Shown: positions 1 through 8,203, counted from the first letter of the stretch. The stretch: DNA of 64,000 bases from an uncultured Lachnospiraceae bacterium (GCA_910585545.1 CAJUFN010000011.1:7289-71288); one strand, 5' to 3'. The notes: generated by a model not told the origin, from the sequence alone. Translations and numbers: made by a program.

Positions 1-236
1 TGGAAATAAAATTGACGAGGACAGAATATGCCATTTTGAAATTACTGATGCAAAATCCGACTCAGGTTGTTACAAAATCATTGCTGCTAGACCGTATTAG
101 TACAGATACTCCAGATTGTACAGAAAGTTCCCTGAAAATGCACATTAGCAATTTAAGGAAAAAGTTGCGGGAAGTAAATAACAAGGACTATATTGAAGCG
201 GTCTGGGGGATTGGCTTTAAAATGAAAGAAGAATAA
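1..236 (+). CDS. OmpR-family response regulator, C-terminal part (5' truncated by window edge)
   Basis: Only the C-terminal winged-helix DNA-binding domain is in the window; the reading frame is open from base 3, so the receiver domain lies upstream. The visible protein has the Trans_reg_C pattern: LTRTEYAILKLLM, a recognition helix region with SSLKMHISNLRKKL, and the wing ending VWGIGFKM. It would bind DNA as a phosphorylated dimer. It sits just upstream of an ABC transporter and, after an insertion, its probable partner kinase, the arrangement typical of bacitracin or lantibiotic sensing and resistance operons. The first TTG (base 12) is not a true start. Confidence 0.9.
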   Translation, partial: EIKLTRTEYAILKLLMQNPTQVVTKSLLLDRISTDTPDCTESSLKMHISNLRKKLREVNNKDYIEAVWGIGFKMKEE

Positions 237-239
237 ATC

Positions 240-295
240 TTTACTATTTCTTTACTCTTTTCTTTACCGTTTTCTTTACTATTTACAGCTATAAT
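240..295 (+). promoter_or_regulatory. Promoter with four TTTAC direct repeats, probable response-regulator site
   Basis: TTTAC occurs at 240, 251, 263 and 275 (spacing 11, 12, 12), with a further TTTAC at 282, immediately before a TATAAT -10 box at 290-295. There is no good -35 hexamer. Direct repeats about one helical turn apart upstream of a weak -35 are typical of OmpR-family activators. Inference: the response regulator encoded just upstream activates the ABC transporter operon here. Confidence 0.6.
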
Positions 296-327
296 GCCAG
301 TACACTAAACAAGGAGGTTATACTTTT

Positions 328-1242
328 ATGGATCATGTTCTCAGAACAAATGCTTTATGCAAAAAATACAAAGATTTTAAAGCATTAAACGGACTGTCTA
401 TGAATGTTCCAAAAGGGGCAATCTATGGCTTTGTAGGGAAAAACGGTGCTGGCAAAACAACGCTTATCCGTTTGATTTGTGGGCTGCAGGAGCCTGCATC
501 TGGCGATTATACGCTTTACGGGAGGAAAAATACGGATAAGGATATTACAAAATCCAGAAGAAGGATGGGGGCTGTTGTAGAAACTCCATCCATTTATCTT
601 GATATGACCGCAGAGAATAACCTGAAACAGCAGTACCGTATTTTAGGGCTTCCGTCTTTTGACGGGCTGACGGAGATTTTGAAACTAGTAGGGCTTGATA
701 ATACGAGGAAAAAGAAAGCGAAAAACTTTTCTCTAGGTATGCGGCAAAGATTGGGCATCGCAATAGCTCTTGTAGGAGACCCTGATTTTCTGATATTAGA
801 CGAACCTGTTAACGGTCTTGATCCACAGGGAATCATTGAAATCAGGGAATTGATATTAAAGCTCAATCATGAACAACAGATTACAGTATTGATTTCCAGT
901 CATATCCTCGATGAACTTTCCAAGCTGGCAACACATTATGGTTTTATTGATAACGGACGCCTTGTAAAAGAAATGAGTGCGAAAGAGTTAGAAGCTGTTT
1001 GCAGAAAATGTGTCCGCATGGAAGTCAGCGATACGAAAGCGCTTGCACGTGTCCTTGACGGAATGGAGATTGATTATACGATCATAACAGACCAAACTGC
1101 TGATGTATATGCAAAGGTTAATATATCTCATTTAACTACTGCATTGGCAAAAGAAAATTGCGAAGTTATTTCAATGCAGGAACGTGACGAAAGTCTTGAA
1201 AGTTATTATGTCAGCCTTGTAGGAGGTGAAAAAAATGCGTAA
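328..1242 (+). CDS. ABC transporter ATP-binding protein, bacitracin/lantibiotic-resistance (BcrA) type
   Basis: A 304-residue ATPase that would power a membrane transporter exporting or detaching a cell-envelope-active peptide. Visible motifs: Walker A GKNGAGKTT near residue 37, signature FSLGMRQRLG near 132, Walker B FLILDEPVNGLDP near 152, and the H-loop in ISSHILDEL. Length and the C-terminal extension after the H-loop match the BcrA family (about 306 residues). A good ribosome binding site (AAGGAGG) precedes the ATG. The stop overlaps the start of the permease, so the two are translationally coupled. The actual substrate cannot be read from the sequence. Confidence 0.92.
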   Translation: MDHVLRTNALCKKYKDFKALNGLSMNVPKGAIYGFVGKNGAGKTTLIRLICGLQEPASGDYTLYGRKNTDKDITKSRRRMGAVVETPSIYLDMTAENNLKQQYRILGLPSFDGLTEILKLVGLDNTRKKKAKNFSLGMRQRLGIAIALVGDPDFLILDEPVNGLDPQGIIEIRELILKLNHEQQITVLISSHILDELSKLATHYGFIDNGRLVKEMSAKELEAVCRKCVRMEVSDTKALARVLDGMEIDYTIITDQTADVYAKVNISHLTTALAKENCEVISMQERDESLESYYVSLVGGEKNA

Positions 1243-2065
1243 GTTGTTATCTGCTAATTTTTCTCGTCTCTGGAGAGATAAAATCTTTTGGATTTGCATA
1301 GGAACGATGTTGATTTATTCGGTTGTATATATGCTGAATGGTTGCAGACATGCGACCGTTGATATGGCAGAATACAATTACAGTATTGATGAATATTATT
1401 TCCACTTTGCGTTATCAATCGGTATGTTTTGTGCATTGTTTAGCAGTATGTTCTTCGGCACGGAGTATAGTGATGGAACAATCCGAAATAAAATTGTAGT
1501 TGGTCATACAAAAACTGATATTTATATTGCCAGTCTGATTACTACGATTACAGCAACTTTGTTCATGATGCTGACATGGTTGATAAGCGCATTAGTTGCT
1601 ATTCCCACTCTGGGTGTATGGAAAATGACTGTTTTGGAACTGTTTTCATATTTATTGATTGCGGTTATGTTCGTAATGGCTTTTTCCGGGATTTGTACAT
1701 TTGTCTGTATGACAGTTACAAATAAGGCTTATATCATTATGATTTCTATGCTGTTGATTTTAGGGCTTCTTGTTTTTGCAAGCATGTTATATAATGGTCT
1801 TAGCCAACCAGAAACAATAAGCGGTGTTCAGATAACTTCAAATGGAATGGAAATGTCTAAGCCATCCCCTAATCCGAATTATGTCAGTGGTACAATGCGT
1901 AAAGTTTATGACTTTATTCTTGATTTTTTGCCTACAGGACAAGGATTGAGAATGTGGCAGTTGCAAATCGTTCATCCGATTCGTATGATAATATCATCGG
2001 TTGTTATTACGTTTTTGACAACATTTTGTGGAATATCTATTTTTAAGAAAAAGAATTTGAGGTAA
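1235..2065 (+). CDS. ABC-2 type transporter permease
   Basis: A 276-residue integral membrane protein with about six hydrophobic segments (for example around residues 20-38, 60-80, 100-125, 140-165, 170-190 and the C-terminus), the membrane partner of the preceding ATPase. I chose the ATG at 1235 because AGGAGGTG at 1221-1228 is correctly spaced for it; a GTG at 1226 lies inside that ribosome binding site. Start and ATPase stop overlap by 8 bases. The last 81 bases, through the stop codon, are the left copy of the 92-bp repeat that recurs at 3232-3323. Confidence 0.88.
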   Translation: MRKLLSANFSRLWRDKIFWICIGTMLIYSVVYMLNGCRHATVDMAEYNYSIDEYYFHFALSIGMFCALFSSMFFGTEYSDGTIRNKIVVGHTKTDIYIASLITTITATLFMMLTWLISALVAIPTLGVWKMTVLELFSYLLIAVMFVMAFSGICTFVCMTVTNKAYIIMISMLLILGLLVFASMLYNGLSQPETISGVQITSNGMEMSKPSPNPNYVSGTMRKVYDFILDFLPTGQGLRMWQLQIVHPIRMIISSVVITFLTTFCGISIFKKKNLR

Positions 2066-2076
2066 ATTTAGTATGG
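1985..2076 (+). repeat. 92-bp direct repeat, left copy (end of permease, kinase start codon)
   Basis: This stretch holds the last codons of the permease, its stop, the ribosome binding site and the ATG plus one base of the histidine kinase. It recurs at 3232-3323 with two mismatches in 92 positions. After it the sequence no longer matches the kinase: a start ATG at 2073 leads to a stop after nine codons. Bases 2077-2165 also hold an open frame of about 30 codons ending TGA just before the DAHP synthase start, which I do not recognise. Confidence 0.9.
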
Positions 2077-2165
2077 TGCGATTCCTATACTCAAGGCGAT
2101 AGATATATTTATGATGGAATGACTGGTGACGTGCTGAAGAAAAAAATACACGAGGAGTTGATTGT

Positions 2166-3194
2166 ATGAATATGAATTTTAAATGTAAATTACCCATCCC
2201 TGCTGAGGTGAAAGAAAGATATCCAGCATCAAGTGAGGTTCAAAAGATAGTTAATAATCGTAATGAAGAAATTTGTAATATAATTATGGGAAAACAACGG
2301 AAGATGTTATTGATTATAGGTCCTTGCTCAGCAGATAATGAAGACAGTGTGATAGACTATGTTTGTCGTCTGGCAAATGTGCAGGATAAAGTAAAAGATA
2401 AGATATTTATTGTTCCACGTATATATACGAATAAACCCCGTAGTATAGGAAAAGGATATAAAGGAATGTTGCACCAACCAGATCCGGACAAGGAACCGGA
2501 TCTATATAAAGGAATAGTAGCTATTCGTAAAATGCATTTAAGAGCGATTAAAGAAACGGGTTTTACTTGTGCAGATGAAATGTTATATCCTGAAAATCAT
2601 AGATATTTAAACGATTTATTAGGGTATGTAGCGATAGGTGCTCGTTCTGTTGAAAATCAGCAACATAGATTGACTGCGAGTGGATTGAATATTCCAGTAG
2701 GCATGAAAAATCCTACCAGTGGCAATATTTCTATTATGATGAATTCTATTGAAGCAGCACAATATGAGCATACTTTTTTATATAGGGGCTGGGAGGTAAG
2801 TACAACGGGAAATCCATTAACACATGCTATTTTAAGAGGATATGAAAATAAGTATGGACAACATATGTCAAATTATCATTATGATGATTTACAACTGTTA
2901 AGGGAAAATTATTTTGAAAGAAATTTAAAAAATCCAGCAGTTATTATAGATACTAATCATAGTAATTCCGGTAAACGCCCTTTGGAACAGTCGCGTATTG
3001 TCAAGGAAGTATTAAATAATTGTAGATATAATGAGGATATTTGTAAACTTGTAAAAGGATTTATGATAGAAAGTTATATAGAAGATGGTGCACAGAAAAT
3101 AGATGAACATATTTATGGAAAATCAATAACGGACCCTTGTTTAGGATGGGATAAAACTGAACGGTTAATTTATGAAATGGCAGAATTATTATAA
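2166..3194 (+). CDS. 3-deoxy-7-phosphoheptulonate (DAHP) synthase, class I (AroF/G/H type)
   Basis: A 342-residue enzyme condensing phosphoenolpyruvate and erythrose 4-phosphate, the first step of the shikimate pathway. Family motifs are present: GPCSA near residue 52, the KPR phosphate-binding segment near 91, GARSVENQQHR near 160, PVGMKNPTSG near 178, DTNHSNSGK near 262 and MIESYIEDG near 297. Length matches E. coli AroG (350). GAGGAG at 2152-2157 supports this ATG. The gene is richer in A/T-ending codons than its neighbours and lies between two halves of a resistance operon inside a 92-bp direct repeat, so it looks acquired. No other aromatic-pathway gene is nearby. Whether it is housekeeping, feedback-regulated or part of a specialised pathway is unknown. 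Confidence 0.88.
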   Translation: MNMNFKCKLPIPAEVKERYPASSEVQKIVNNRNEEICNIIMGKQRKMLLIIGPCSADNEDSVIDYVCRLANVQDKVKDKIFIVPRIYTNKPRSIGKGYKGMLHQPDPDKEPDLYKGIVAIRKMHLRAIKETGFTCADEMLYPENHRYLNDLLGYVAIGARSVENQQHRLTASGLNIPVGMKNPTSGNISIMMNSIEAAQYEHTFLYRGWEVSTTGNPLTHAILRGYENKYGQHMSNYHYDDLQLLRENYFERNLKNPAVIIDTNHSNSGKRPLEQSRIVKEVLNNCRYNEDICKLVKGFMIESYIEDGAQKIDEHIYGKSITDPCLGWDKTERLIYEMAELL

Positions 3195-3231
3195 AATAAA
3201 CCCGAATTATTCATGAGACTCTAATATCCTC

Positions 3232-3323
3232 ATGATAATATCATCGGTTGTTATTACGTTTTTGACAACATTTTGTGGAATATTTATTTTTAAGAAAAAG
3301 AATTTGGGGTAAATTTAGTATGG
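3232..3323 (+). repeat. 92-bp direct repeat, right copy
   Basis: Second copy of 1985-2076, differing at two positions (TCTATT to TTTATT, TTGAGG to TTGGGG). Here it carries the functional ribosome binding site and start codon of the histidine kinase. A short inverted repeat (TCATGAG 3211-3217, CTCATGA 3229-3235) lies at its left edge. Confidence 0.9.
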
Positions 3324-4210
3324 AAGAATGGTTATGGGCTTTCGTCGGTATTATGGCGCTGATAATGGTTGCCTTGTTTATGAAAATATATATCTTACAA
3401 AAAGCTGCAAAGGAAATCGCGAATGCCTTTGCCGACAGGCTCATGACCGATACAAATACTCTTATTGACATTTCTTCTAACGACAGATATATGCGTAAGT
3501 TAGCAAATGCCATAAATACAGAGCTTCGTAAACTTCGCATAGAACGGCACAGATTTTGGCAAGGCGATATGGAATTAAAAAATGCCGTTACAAATATTTC
3601 TCACGATTTACGGACACCGCTTACGGCTATATGTGGTTATTTGGAATTGTTGGAAAAAGAAGAAAAAACGGAAACGGTCAATCACTATATCGGAATTATT
3701 AAAGACCGTGTAGATATTTTGACGCAGCTTTCAGAGGAACTTTTCCGATATTCCGTTATTATTTCAACGAAAGATCATACCATAAAGGAACAGGTTGTTA
3801 TGAATACCGTATTGGAAGAAACCATTGCAGCATTTTATACTGTTTTAACAGAACGAAATATTGTGCCTGAGATACAAATGTGCGAAAAGAAGATACTGCG
3901 AATGCTTGACCGCTCGGCTTTATCCCGTGTGGTTTCTAATCTAATCAGTAATGTTATAAAATACAGCGATGGTGATTTGAAAATCGTTTTATCAGAGAAC
4001 GGAAAGATAACTTTTTCAAATAGGGCTTCCGGATTAGATGAGATACAGGTGGGAAGATTGTTCGACCGTTTCTACACTGTAGAATCCGCCAGAAAATCAA
4101 CAGGTTTAGGATTGGCAATTTCGAAAACCCTTGTTGAGGAAATGAATGGAACCATATCAGCAGAATATGAAAATGGCAGGTTAAGTATCCATATCTTTTT
4201 CCCGGAATGA
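3320..4210 (+). CDS. Sensor histidine kinase, partner of the response regulator at the left edge
   Basis: A 296-residue membrane kinase. One N-terminal transmembrane segment (residues 5-27) is followed by a HAMP-like linker, a HisKA domain with phospho-acceptor His95 in NISHDLRTP, and a HATPase domain with the N-box NLISNVIKYS and the G-box STGLGLAISK. There is no sizeable extracellular sensor domain, as in intramembrane-sensing kinases that detect peptides through an ABC transporter. A longer frame from 3275 only translates the duplicated permease tail, so I use the ATG at 3320. The kinase was probably next to the permease before the DAHP synthase inserted. Confidence 0.9.
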   Translation: MEEWLWAFVGIMALIMVALFMKIYILQKAAKEIANAFADRLMTDTNTLIDISSNDRYMRKLANAINTELRKLRIERHRFWQGDMELKNAVTNISHDLRTPLTAICGYLELLEKEEKTETVNHYIGIIKDRVDILTQLSEELFRYSVIISTKDHTIKEQVVMNTVLEETIAAFYTVLTERNIVPEIQMCEKKILRMLDRSALSRVVSNLISNVIKYSDGDLKIVLSENGKITFSNRASGLDEIQVGRLFDRFYTVESARKSTGLGLAISKTLVEEMNGTISAEYENGRLSIHIFFPE

Positions 4211-4262
4211 GTTTGCAAGATGGATATAAAGTTTATTTTATCAGGGGAGTGGAGGAGAAGTC

Positions 4263-5069
4263 ATGGGATTTATGAGAATTTGTTCGTTGGTAGAGAATAC
4301 AAGTAACTGTGGAATGAGAACAGCGCATGGTTTATCATTTTATATTGAAACTAAGAATCATCGTGTTTTGTTTGATGTTGGACAAGATGAAACTATTTTT
4401 GAAAATGCGAGAAAGATGAATATTCGGCTAGAGGATGTAGATATTGTTATCATTTCGCATGGACATTATGATCATGGCGGTGCCTTGGAAAAATTTTTGG
4501 AAATCAATCAAACTGCAAAAGTTTACATACAAAGAAAAGCATTTGAACCTCATTTCAGTGAGAGACCGGAGGGACTTAAGTATATCGGTCTAGAACCTAA
4601 ACTCATGTGCCATCCACAGATTTTCTTGTTGGATGGTGATTATCAGATTGATCAGGAATTAAGTCTTTTTACGGTTTCTGATGCAAAGCATCATCTTTCA
4701 GAAGCAAATAATGTGCTATATGATGAGAATGGTTTGGATCAATTTGAACATGAGCAAAATTTAGAAGTGAATTGTGATAATAAGAAGGTCTTAATCTTGG
4801 GATGTGGACATTGTGGAATAATTAATATCTTAGAAAAAGCCGGAAACTATATTCCGGATGTATGTATCGGAGGATTTCATCTTTCTATTCCGCACTTAAA
4901 GAGGACGGTATCAGAAAGTCAATTGGAGGAAGTAGCATGCAAACTATTAGAATATCATGATACACAGTTTTATACATGTCATTGCACAGGGATTGATGCC
5001 TTTGTATATTTGACTGAGAAATGTTCTAATGTACACTATTTGGCATGCGGCGACATACTTACATTTTAA
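4263..5069 (+). CDS. Metallo-beta-lactamase-fold hydrolase (COG1237-like)
   Basis: A 268-residue soluble protein with the metal-binding motif SHGHYDHGG near residue 66, a GCGHCG segment near 179, GGFHLS near 200 and CHCTG near 240. These are the features of the metallo-hydrolase subgroup that includes dihydropterin-type phosphate synthases and other uncharacterised enzymes. GGAGG upstream supports the ATG at 4263. It stands alone, 52 bases after the kinase and before a terminator, and its substrate is unknown. Confidence 0.8.
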   Translation: MGFMRICSLVENTSNCGMRTAHGLSFYIETKNHRVLFDVGQDETIFENARKMNIRLEDVDIVIISHGHYDHGGALEKFLEINQTAKVYIQRKAFEPHFSERPEGLKYIGLEPKLMCHPQIFLLDGDYQIDQELSLFTVSDAKHHLSEANNVLYDENGLDQFEHEQNLEVNCDNKKVLILGCGHCGIINILEKAGNYIPDVCIGGFHLSIPHLKRTVSESQLEEVACKLLEYHDTQFYTCHCTGIDAFVYLTEKCSNVHYLACGDILTF

Positions 5070-5133
5070 TATTATGAGAAGATTTAGTAACTTATTATAA
5101 GAAAGTGTGAGGTAGAGATGGGAAAAGGTGTGG

Positions 5134-5165
5134 AAAAGGGCGCAGAGATGCGGCTTTTTCTTTTT
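5134..5165 (+). terminator. Probable Rho-independent terminator
   Basis: Imperfect hairpin with stem AAAAG-G-CGCA against TGCG-G-CTTTT, loop GAGA, followed by TTTTTC TTTTTC. It ends the metallo-hydrolase transcript. Confidence 0.5.
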
Positions 5166-5174
5166 CTCATTTTC

Positions 5175-5203
5175 TTGAGTTACTGATAAAAATCAGTTAA
5201 AAT
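5175..5203 (+). promoter_or_regulatory. Promoter with inverted repeat filling the spacer
   Basis: TTGAGT (5175-5180), 17-base spacer, TAAAAT (5198-5203). The spacer contains a perfect inverted repeat ACTGAT-AAAA-ATCAGT (5182-5197), placed where a repressor would block RNA polymerase. It drives the three-gene module that follows. The predicted transcript start near 5210 rules out the GTG at 5207 as start codon. Confidence 0.6.
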
Positions 5204-5230
5204 AAAGTGGAGAAAGTGGGTGAACGAATA

Positions 5231-5944
5231 TTGTCTAAAATGTTTTTATGGATAGAAGATCGTAAAGGCAAAGCAAGTTATAGGTTTTGGGAAAATTTTA
5301 TGAAACATCTTTGCCCAGAGATGATAGTTGAGAGTAAAAAGAATAACAGCGAATTGGTAAAGGCGGTTAAAGCGTTACAAGATACAGAAAATAAATACAT
5401 TATTGTTTTTGATAATTCTTTTGATAATTTGCAGATTGTAATGGAACAAAAAAGATTAAAGAAGTATGTAAATGAGCGAGATAATGTATTCCTGATAGAT
5501 ATCATTTGTTTTGAGTATATTCTTTTAGAATTTAAGGGATTAATAGATTGGATTTATGCGCCCAAGGATGAATTTTTGGAAAAAAGAGCGGGTGCAATAG
5601 CAGCAAGAAAAAAATTAGTATCTTCAATTCAGAAGGGCAATTTTCATTATAAAGAAATTCAGGAAATCATGGAATATGATTCTCGGATTGAAGAACATAA
5701 TATAGAACAATTGGTTGCAAAACTATTGTTTGATTTGACGAGAAATACTGGGTTCGAAGTGGAGAAAGGGCTATTGGGAGAATGTTGGATAAAATCTTGC
5801 TGTGAATGGGAAGAACGACAGGAGAATGATATATGTGGTTTAGATCATAATAGATTATCCGTGTTTGATAAGATGAAAAATATATATGAAGAAAGTTCGT
5901 TAAAAGAGCAGTTTTTGAAAATTGGATTGGAGGTATTGGCGTGA
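5231..5944 (+). CDS. Unknown protein, first gene of a coupled three-gene module
   Basis: About 237 residues, not recognised with confidence. Near the N-terminus it has MFLWIEDRKGK followed by FWENFM, then IIVFDNSFDN near residue 70. A Glu at the end of the first strand and two Asp after a later hydrophobic strand resemble a TOPRIM or DUF4435-like fold, but the Asp spacing (D-x3-D) is not the classical D-x-D, so this is only a suggestion. The rest is helical and charged. I prefer the TTG at 5231, preceded by GGGTGA, because the promoter places the transcript start near 5210; ATG 5240 is the alternative. Its stop overlaps the next GTG start, so it is co-translated with the DUF4869-like gene. 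Confidence 0.7.
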   Translation: MSKMFLWIEDRKGKASYRFWENFMKHLCPEMIVESKKNNSELVKAVKALQDTENKYIIVFDNSFDNLQIVMEQKRLKKYVNERDNVFLIDIICFEYILLEFKGLIDWIYAPKDEFLEKRAGAIAARKKLVSSIQKGNFHYKEIQEIMEYDSRIEEHNIEQLVAKLLFDLTRNTGFEVEKGLLGECWIKSCCEWEERQENDICGLDHNRLSVFDKMKNIYEESSLKEQFLKIGLEVLA

Positions 5945-6384
5945 TTACGATTTTAAAAAATAAAAAGGATATACCTCAGGGTAAAAAGTATATCGAGTTG
6001 AATGATATATTTTTTAATCAGAATACGGCAGGGAAATTAGATGACAGAGCAGCGCAGTTTATTGAGAAGATAGATAATTCCAAGCTTCTTAGCAAATACA
6101 AAATACGTTCAAGATTTGATGATATTACACTAAATATCGATCAGCTTTCTACAGGGTGCAAAACAGTATTGAATGTATTTTATTATCCGGATAAAGTCTT
6201 TTGTCTGAAAGAATGTGGAAATAATGCATTAGAAGTACTGTATGGTTTTGAAAAAGGATTTGTATATAGCGAATATGCAATGATTCCTTTTGAAATGGAT
6301 CCAGTAGAAGTTCAGACATTAGGCGGGAAAAAAGTGATCGATGATTATGAAGAGCTGAAGGAGTGGTGGGAAAATGAAGATTAG
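5941..6384 (+). CDS. DUF4869-like protein, second gene of the module
   Basis: A 147-residue cytosolic protein resembling the DUF4869 family known from Clostridia, of unknown function. The middle (DNSKLLSKYKIRSRF, then LSTGCKTVLNVFYYPDKVF) matches my memory of the family pattern in which a DKSEVL-like segment precedes LSGGVKTLIL. The start is a GTG overlapping the previous TGA (GTGA), and the 3' end overlaps the ATG of the small ATPase. The overlaps argue that the three proteins are made in fixed proportion and act together. Confidence 0.65.
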   Translation: MITILKNKKDIPQGKKYIELNDIFFNQNTAGKLDDRAAQFIEKIDNSKLLSKYKIRSRFDDITLNIDQLSTGCKTVLNVFYYPDKVFCLKECGNNALEVLYGFEKGFVYSEYAMIPFEMDPVEVQTLGGKKVIDDYEELKEWWENED

Positions 6385-6802
6385 ACCGGTTGTTATGAAA
6401 CACTTCGCAACAGTGCATACTTCTTTTGTAGTGGATTTTATATTTACTAATAATATAACTATTTTGATGGGAGATTCTGGATCAGGTAAGACAGCAGCAT
6501 TTTCTTTTATAAGAGAATGTATGGCAATGAATTCGAAAATTCTTTGCCTGGATTATTTTGATTATCAGAAAAGCATAAAAGAAATTTTAAGTCAGGCAAA
6601 TGAGAAACTGATTGTGATTGATAATGCGGATATTTTATTGAATGATGATATAAGAAAATATATTTCTCAAGACGATAAAAATCAGTATCTGATTATCGGG
6701 AGAAATCCGAAGAATTTGTTCGCAACAAAAGAGAATCTTTTTGAACTGGTAAGCGAAAAGGTTGGAGAGCAAACAGTGTTTAGGATAGAGCCATATATAT
6801 AA
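6374..6802 (+). CDS. Small P-loop ATPase, third gene of the module
   Basis: A 142-residue protein with Walker A GDSGSGKT near residue 34 and Walker B KLIVIDNAD near 80, each embedded in hydrophobic strands. It is far shorter than usual AAA+ or STAND ATPases and has no visible sensor or arginine-finger domain, so it may be a minimal NTP switch needing its partners. The ATG lies inside the end of the DUF4869-like gene and is preceded by a purine-rich AAGGAGTGG. Function unknown; defence, stress response or regulation are all possible. Confidence 0.75.
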   Translation: MKIRPVVMKHFATVHTSFVVDFIFTNNITILMGDSGSGKTAAFSFIRECMAMNSKILCLDYFDYQKSIKEILSQANEKLIVIDNADILLNDDIRKYISQDDKNQYLIIGRNPKNLFATKENLFELVSEKVGEQTVFRIEPYI

Positions 6803-6987
6803 AATGGAACTTTTGTGTTAAGAATTGCAGGTATCGGATATGAATCAGGAACGCTGCTTGTTTGATAAGAAACATAATTTGCGGTTAATATTTTATGCCA
6901 AAAGTTAAGGAATGGTCAATAGAAAATGCAGGTAAGAAATGCTACAATAGAAACACGAAAAAGTTAAGCTGTAAAGGAAATATTATC

Positions 6988-8049
6988 ATGAAAATAAATG
7001 AAATAATTCGTGAACGACGTTTAGCAAAAGGATTTACGCAAGAACAGGTTGCTAATTATCTTGGTGTTTCTGCACCTGCTGTAAACAAGTGGGAGAAAGG
7101 AACCTCATATCCTGATATAGTCTTATTACCGGCACTTGCCCGACTTCTCAATACGGATTTGAATACGCTTTTGTCCTTTAAAAACAATCTGTCGGAAAAA
7201 GAAGTTGCGCTATTTATAAATGAAGTTTCTGAAACGATGGATAAAAATGGCTTCGAAGAAGGATATTTTCTTGCTGTTGAGAAATTGAAGGAATATCCTA
7301 CCTGCGATTTACTGGTAAACAACTTAGCCATGTTGTTAGACGGGGCGTTAATGATTTATGGTGGCGAAAACAAGTTAAATAAGAAGTATCGAGAAAAAAT
7401 CGAATCTTTATATTATCGTGCAGCACAAAGTGAAGATGCAAGTATCAGAGAGCAAGCCCAAGCATGCTTGGTTTCTAAATTGATGGGGAAACAAGATTAT
7501 GAGCAAGCCCAAGAAATACTTAATACACTCCCAAAGAAAAGTCCTGTAGATAGAGAACAGGCTCAAGCAAAAATATATATTGCACAGGGAGAATTGGAAA
7601 AGGCAGCAAAACTAACAGAGGAAAAACTTTTGTCTGCTACAACTGAAATTCGTGTAGCGTTAATCACTTTAATGGAGATTGCCATGAAAGAAGAACGAAT
7701 GGATGATGCTGAGTATATTGCTGATATTGATAAGCAGGTGGCTGAACTATTTGATTTGTGGGAATATAATTCCTATGTTGCACATTTTCAGCTTTATAGC
7801 GCCACAAAAAATAGAGTTAAATTTTTAAAGATACTTTTGCCGATGTTAAAATCGCTCACCAAAAAATGGGATATTAATAAATCCCCATTATATCGACATA
7901 TACAGACAAAAGAAGTTAATAAGGAGTTTGGATTAAAACTCCAAAAAACTATTATTCAGTCAATCAATACAGATGAAGATACAGAGTTCGTAAAAAGTAG
8001 TCCAGAATTTCATGAATTAATAAAGAAAATGGATATTGAGCAAAAGTAA
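6988..8049 (+). CDS. XRE-family transcriptional regulator with TPR-like C-terminal region
   Basis: A 353-residue protein. Residues 1-60 form a Cro/C1-type helix-turn-helix (ERRLAKGFTQEQVANYLGVSA, AVNKWEKG). The remainder is helical with repeated A/Q/E-rich helices resembling tetratricopeptide repeats, as in peptide- or ligand-sensing regulators. The frame is open from 6895, but an extended -10 (TGCTACAAT, about 6942-6950) lies inside that extension and a GGAAA ribosome binding site precedes the ATG at 6988, which starts the HTH properly. No target is obvious; the spacer palindrome at 5182-5197 is one candidate. Confidence 0.85.
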   Translation: MKINEIIRERRLAKGFTQEQVANYLGVSAPAVNKWEKGTSYPDIVLLPALARLLNTDLNTLLSFKNNLSEKEVALFINEVSETMDKNGFEEGYFLAVEKLKEYPTCDLLVNNLAMLLDGALMIYGGENKLNKKYREKIESLYYRAAQSEDASIREQAQACLVSKLMGKQDYEQAQEILNTLPKKSPVDREQAQAKIYIAQGELEKAAKLTEEKLLSATTEIRVALITLMEIAMKEERMDDAEYIADIDKQVAELFDLWEYNSYVAHFQLYSATKNRVKFLKILLPMLKSLTKKWDINKSPLYRHIQTKEVNKEFGLKLQKTIIQSINTDEDTEFVKSSPEFHELIKKMDIEQK

Positions 8050-8203
8050 CTTAGAAGATAATCGCGTTTACTTGGGAAATCAAATTGAGATTACTGGCAG
8101 CGATCGATGTTATGGCATTGTGGCGGATGACCATTATCTGCTTGTATGTGAATATGGATGCAATGGGACAGAGTCACAGATCATCCTATATAAGAAACGA
8201 TAA
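8036..8203 (+). pseudogene. Short orphan frame, possible C-terminal remnant
   Basis: A 55-codon frame overlapping the end of the XRE gene in another phase. It contains EITGSDRCYGIVADDHYLLVC and ends LYKKR. It reads like a compact beta-rich protein end, with no family recognised and no ribosome binding site for its possible TTG start. Probably a decayed gene fragment, though a tiny real gene cannot be excluded. Confidence 0.3.

Noticed and set aside
3211..3235. Terminator after the DAHP synthase
   Set aside because: The seven-pair inverted repeat has no T-run and an 11-base loop, so I do not call it a terminator.
3275..3319. N-terminal extension of the histidine kinase
   Set aside because: It is only the duplicated permease C-terminus read through in frame; the real start has its own ribosome binding site.
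6895..6987. N-terminal extension of the XRE regulator
   Set aside because: An extended -10 promoter lies inside it and the helix-turn-helix starts at 6988 after a fair ribosome binding site.
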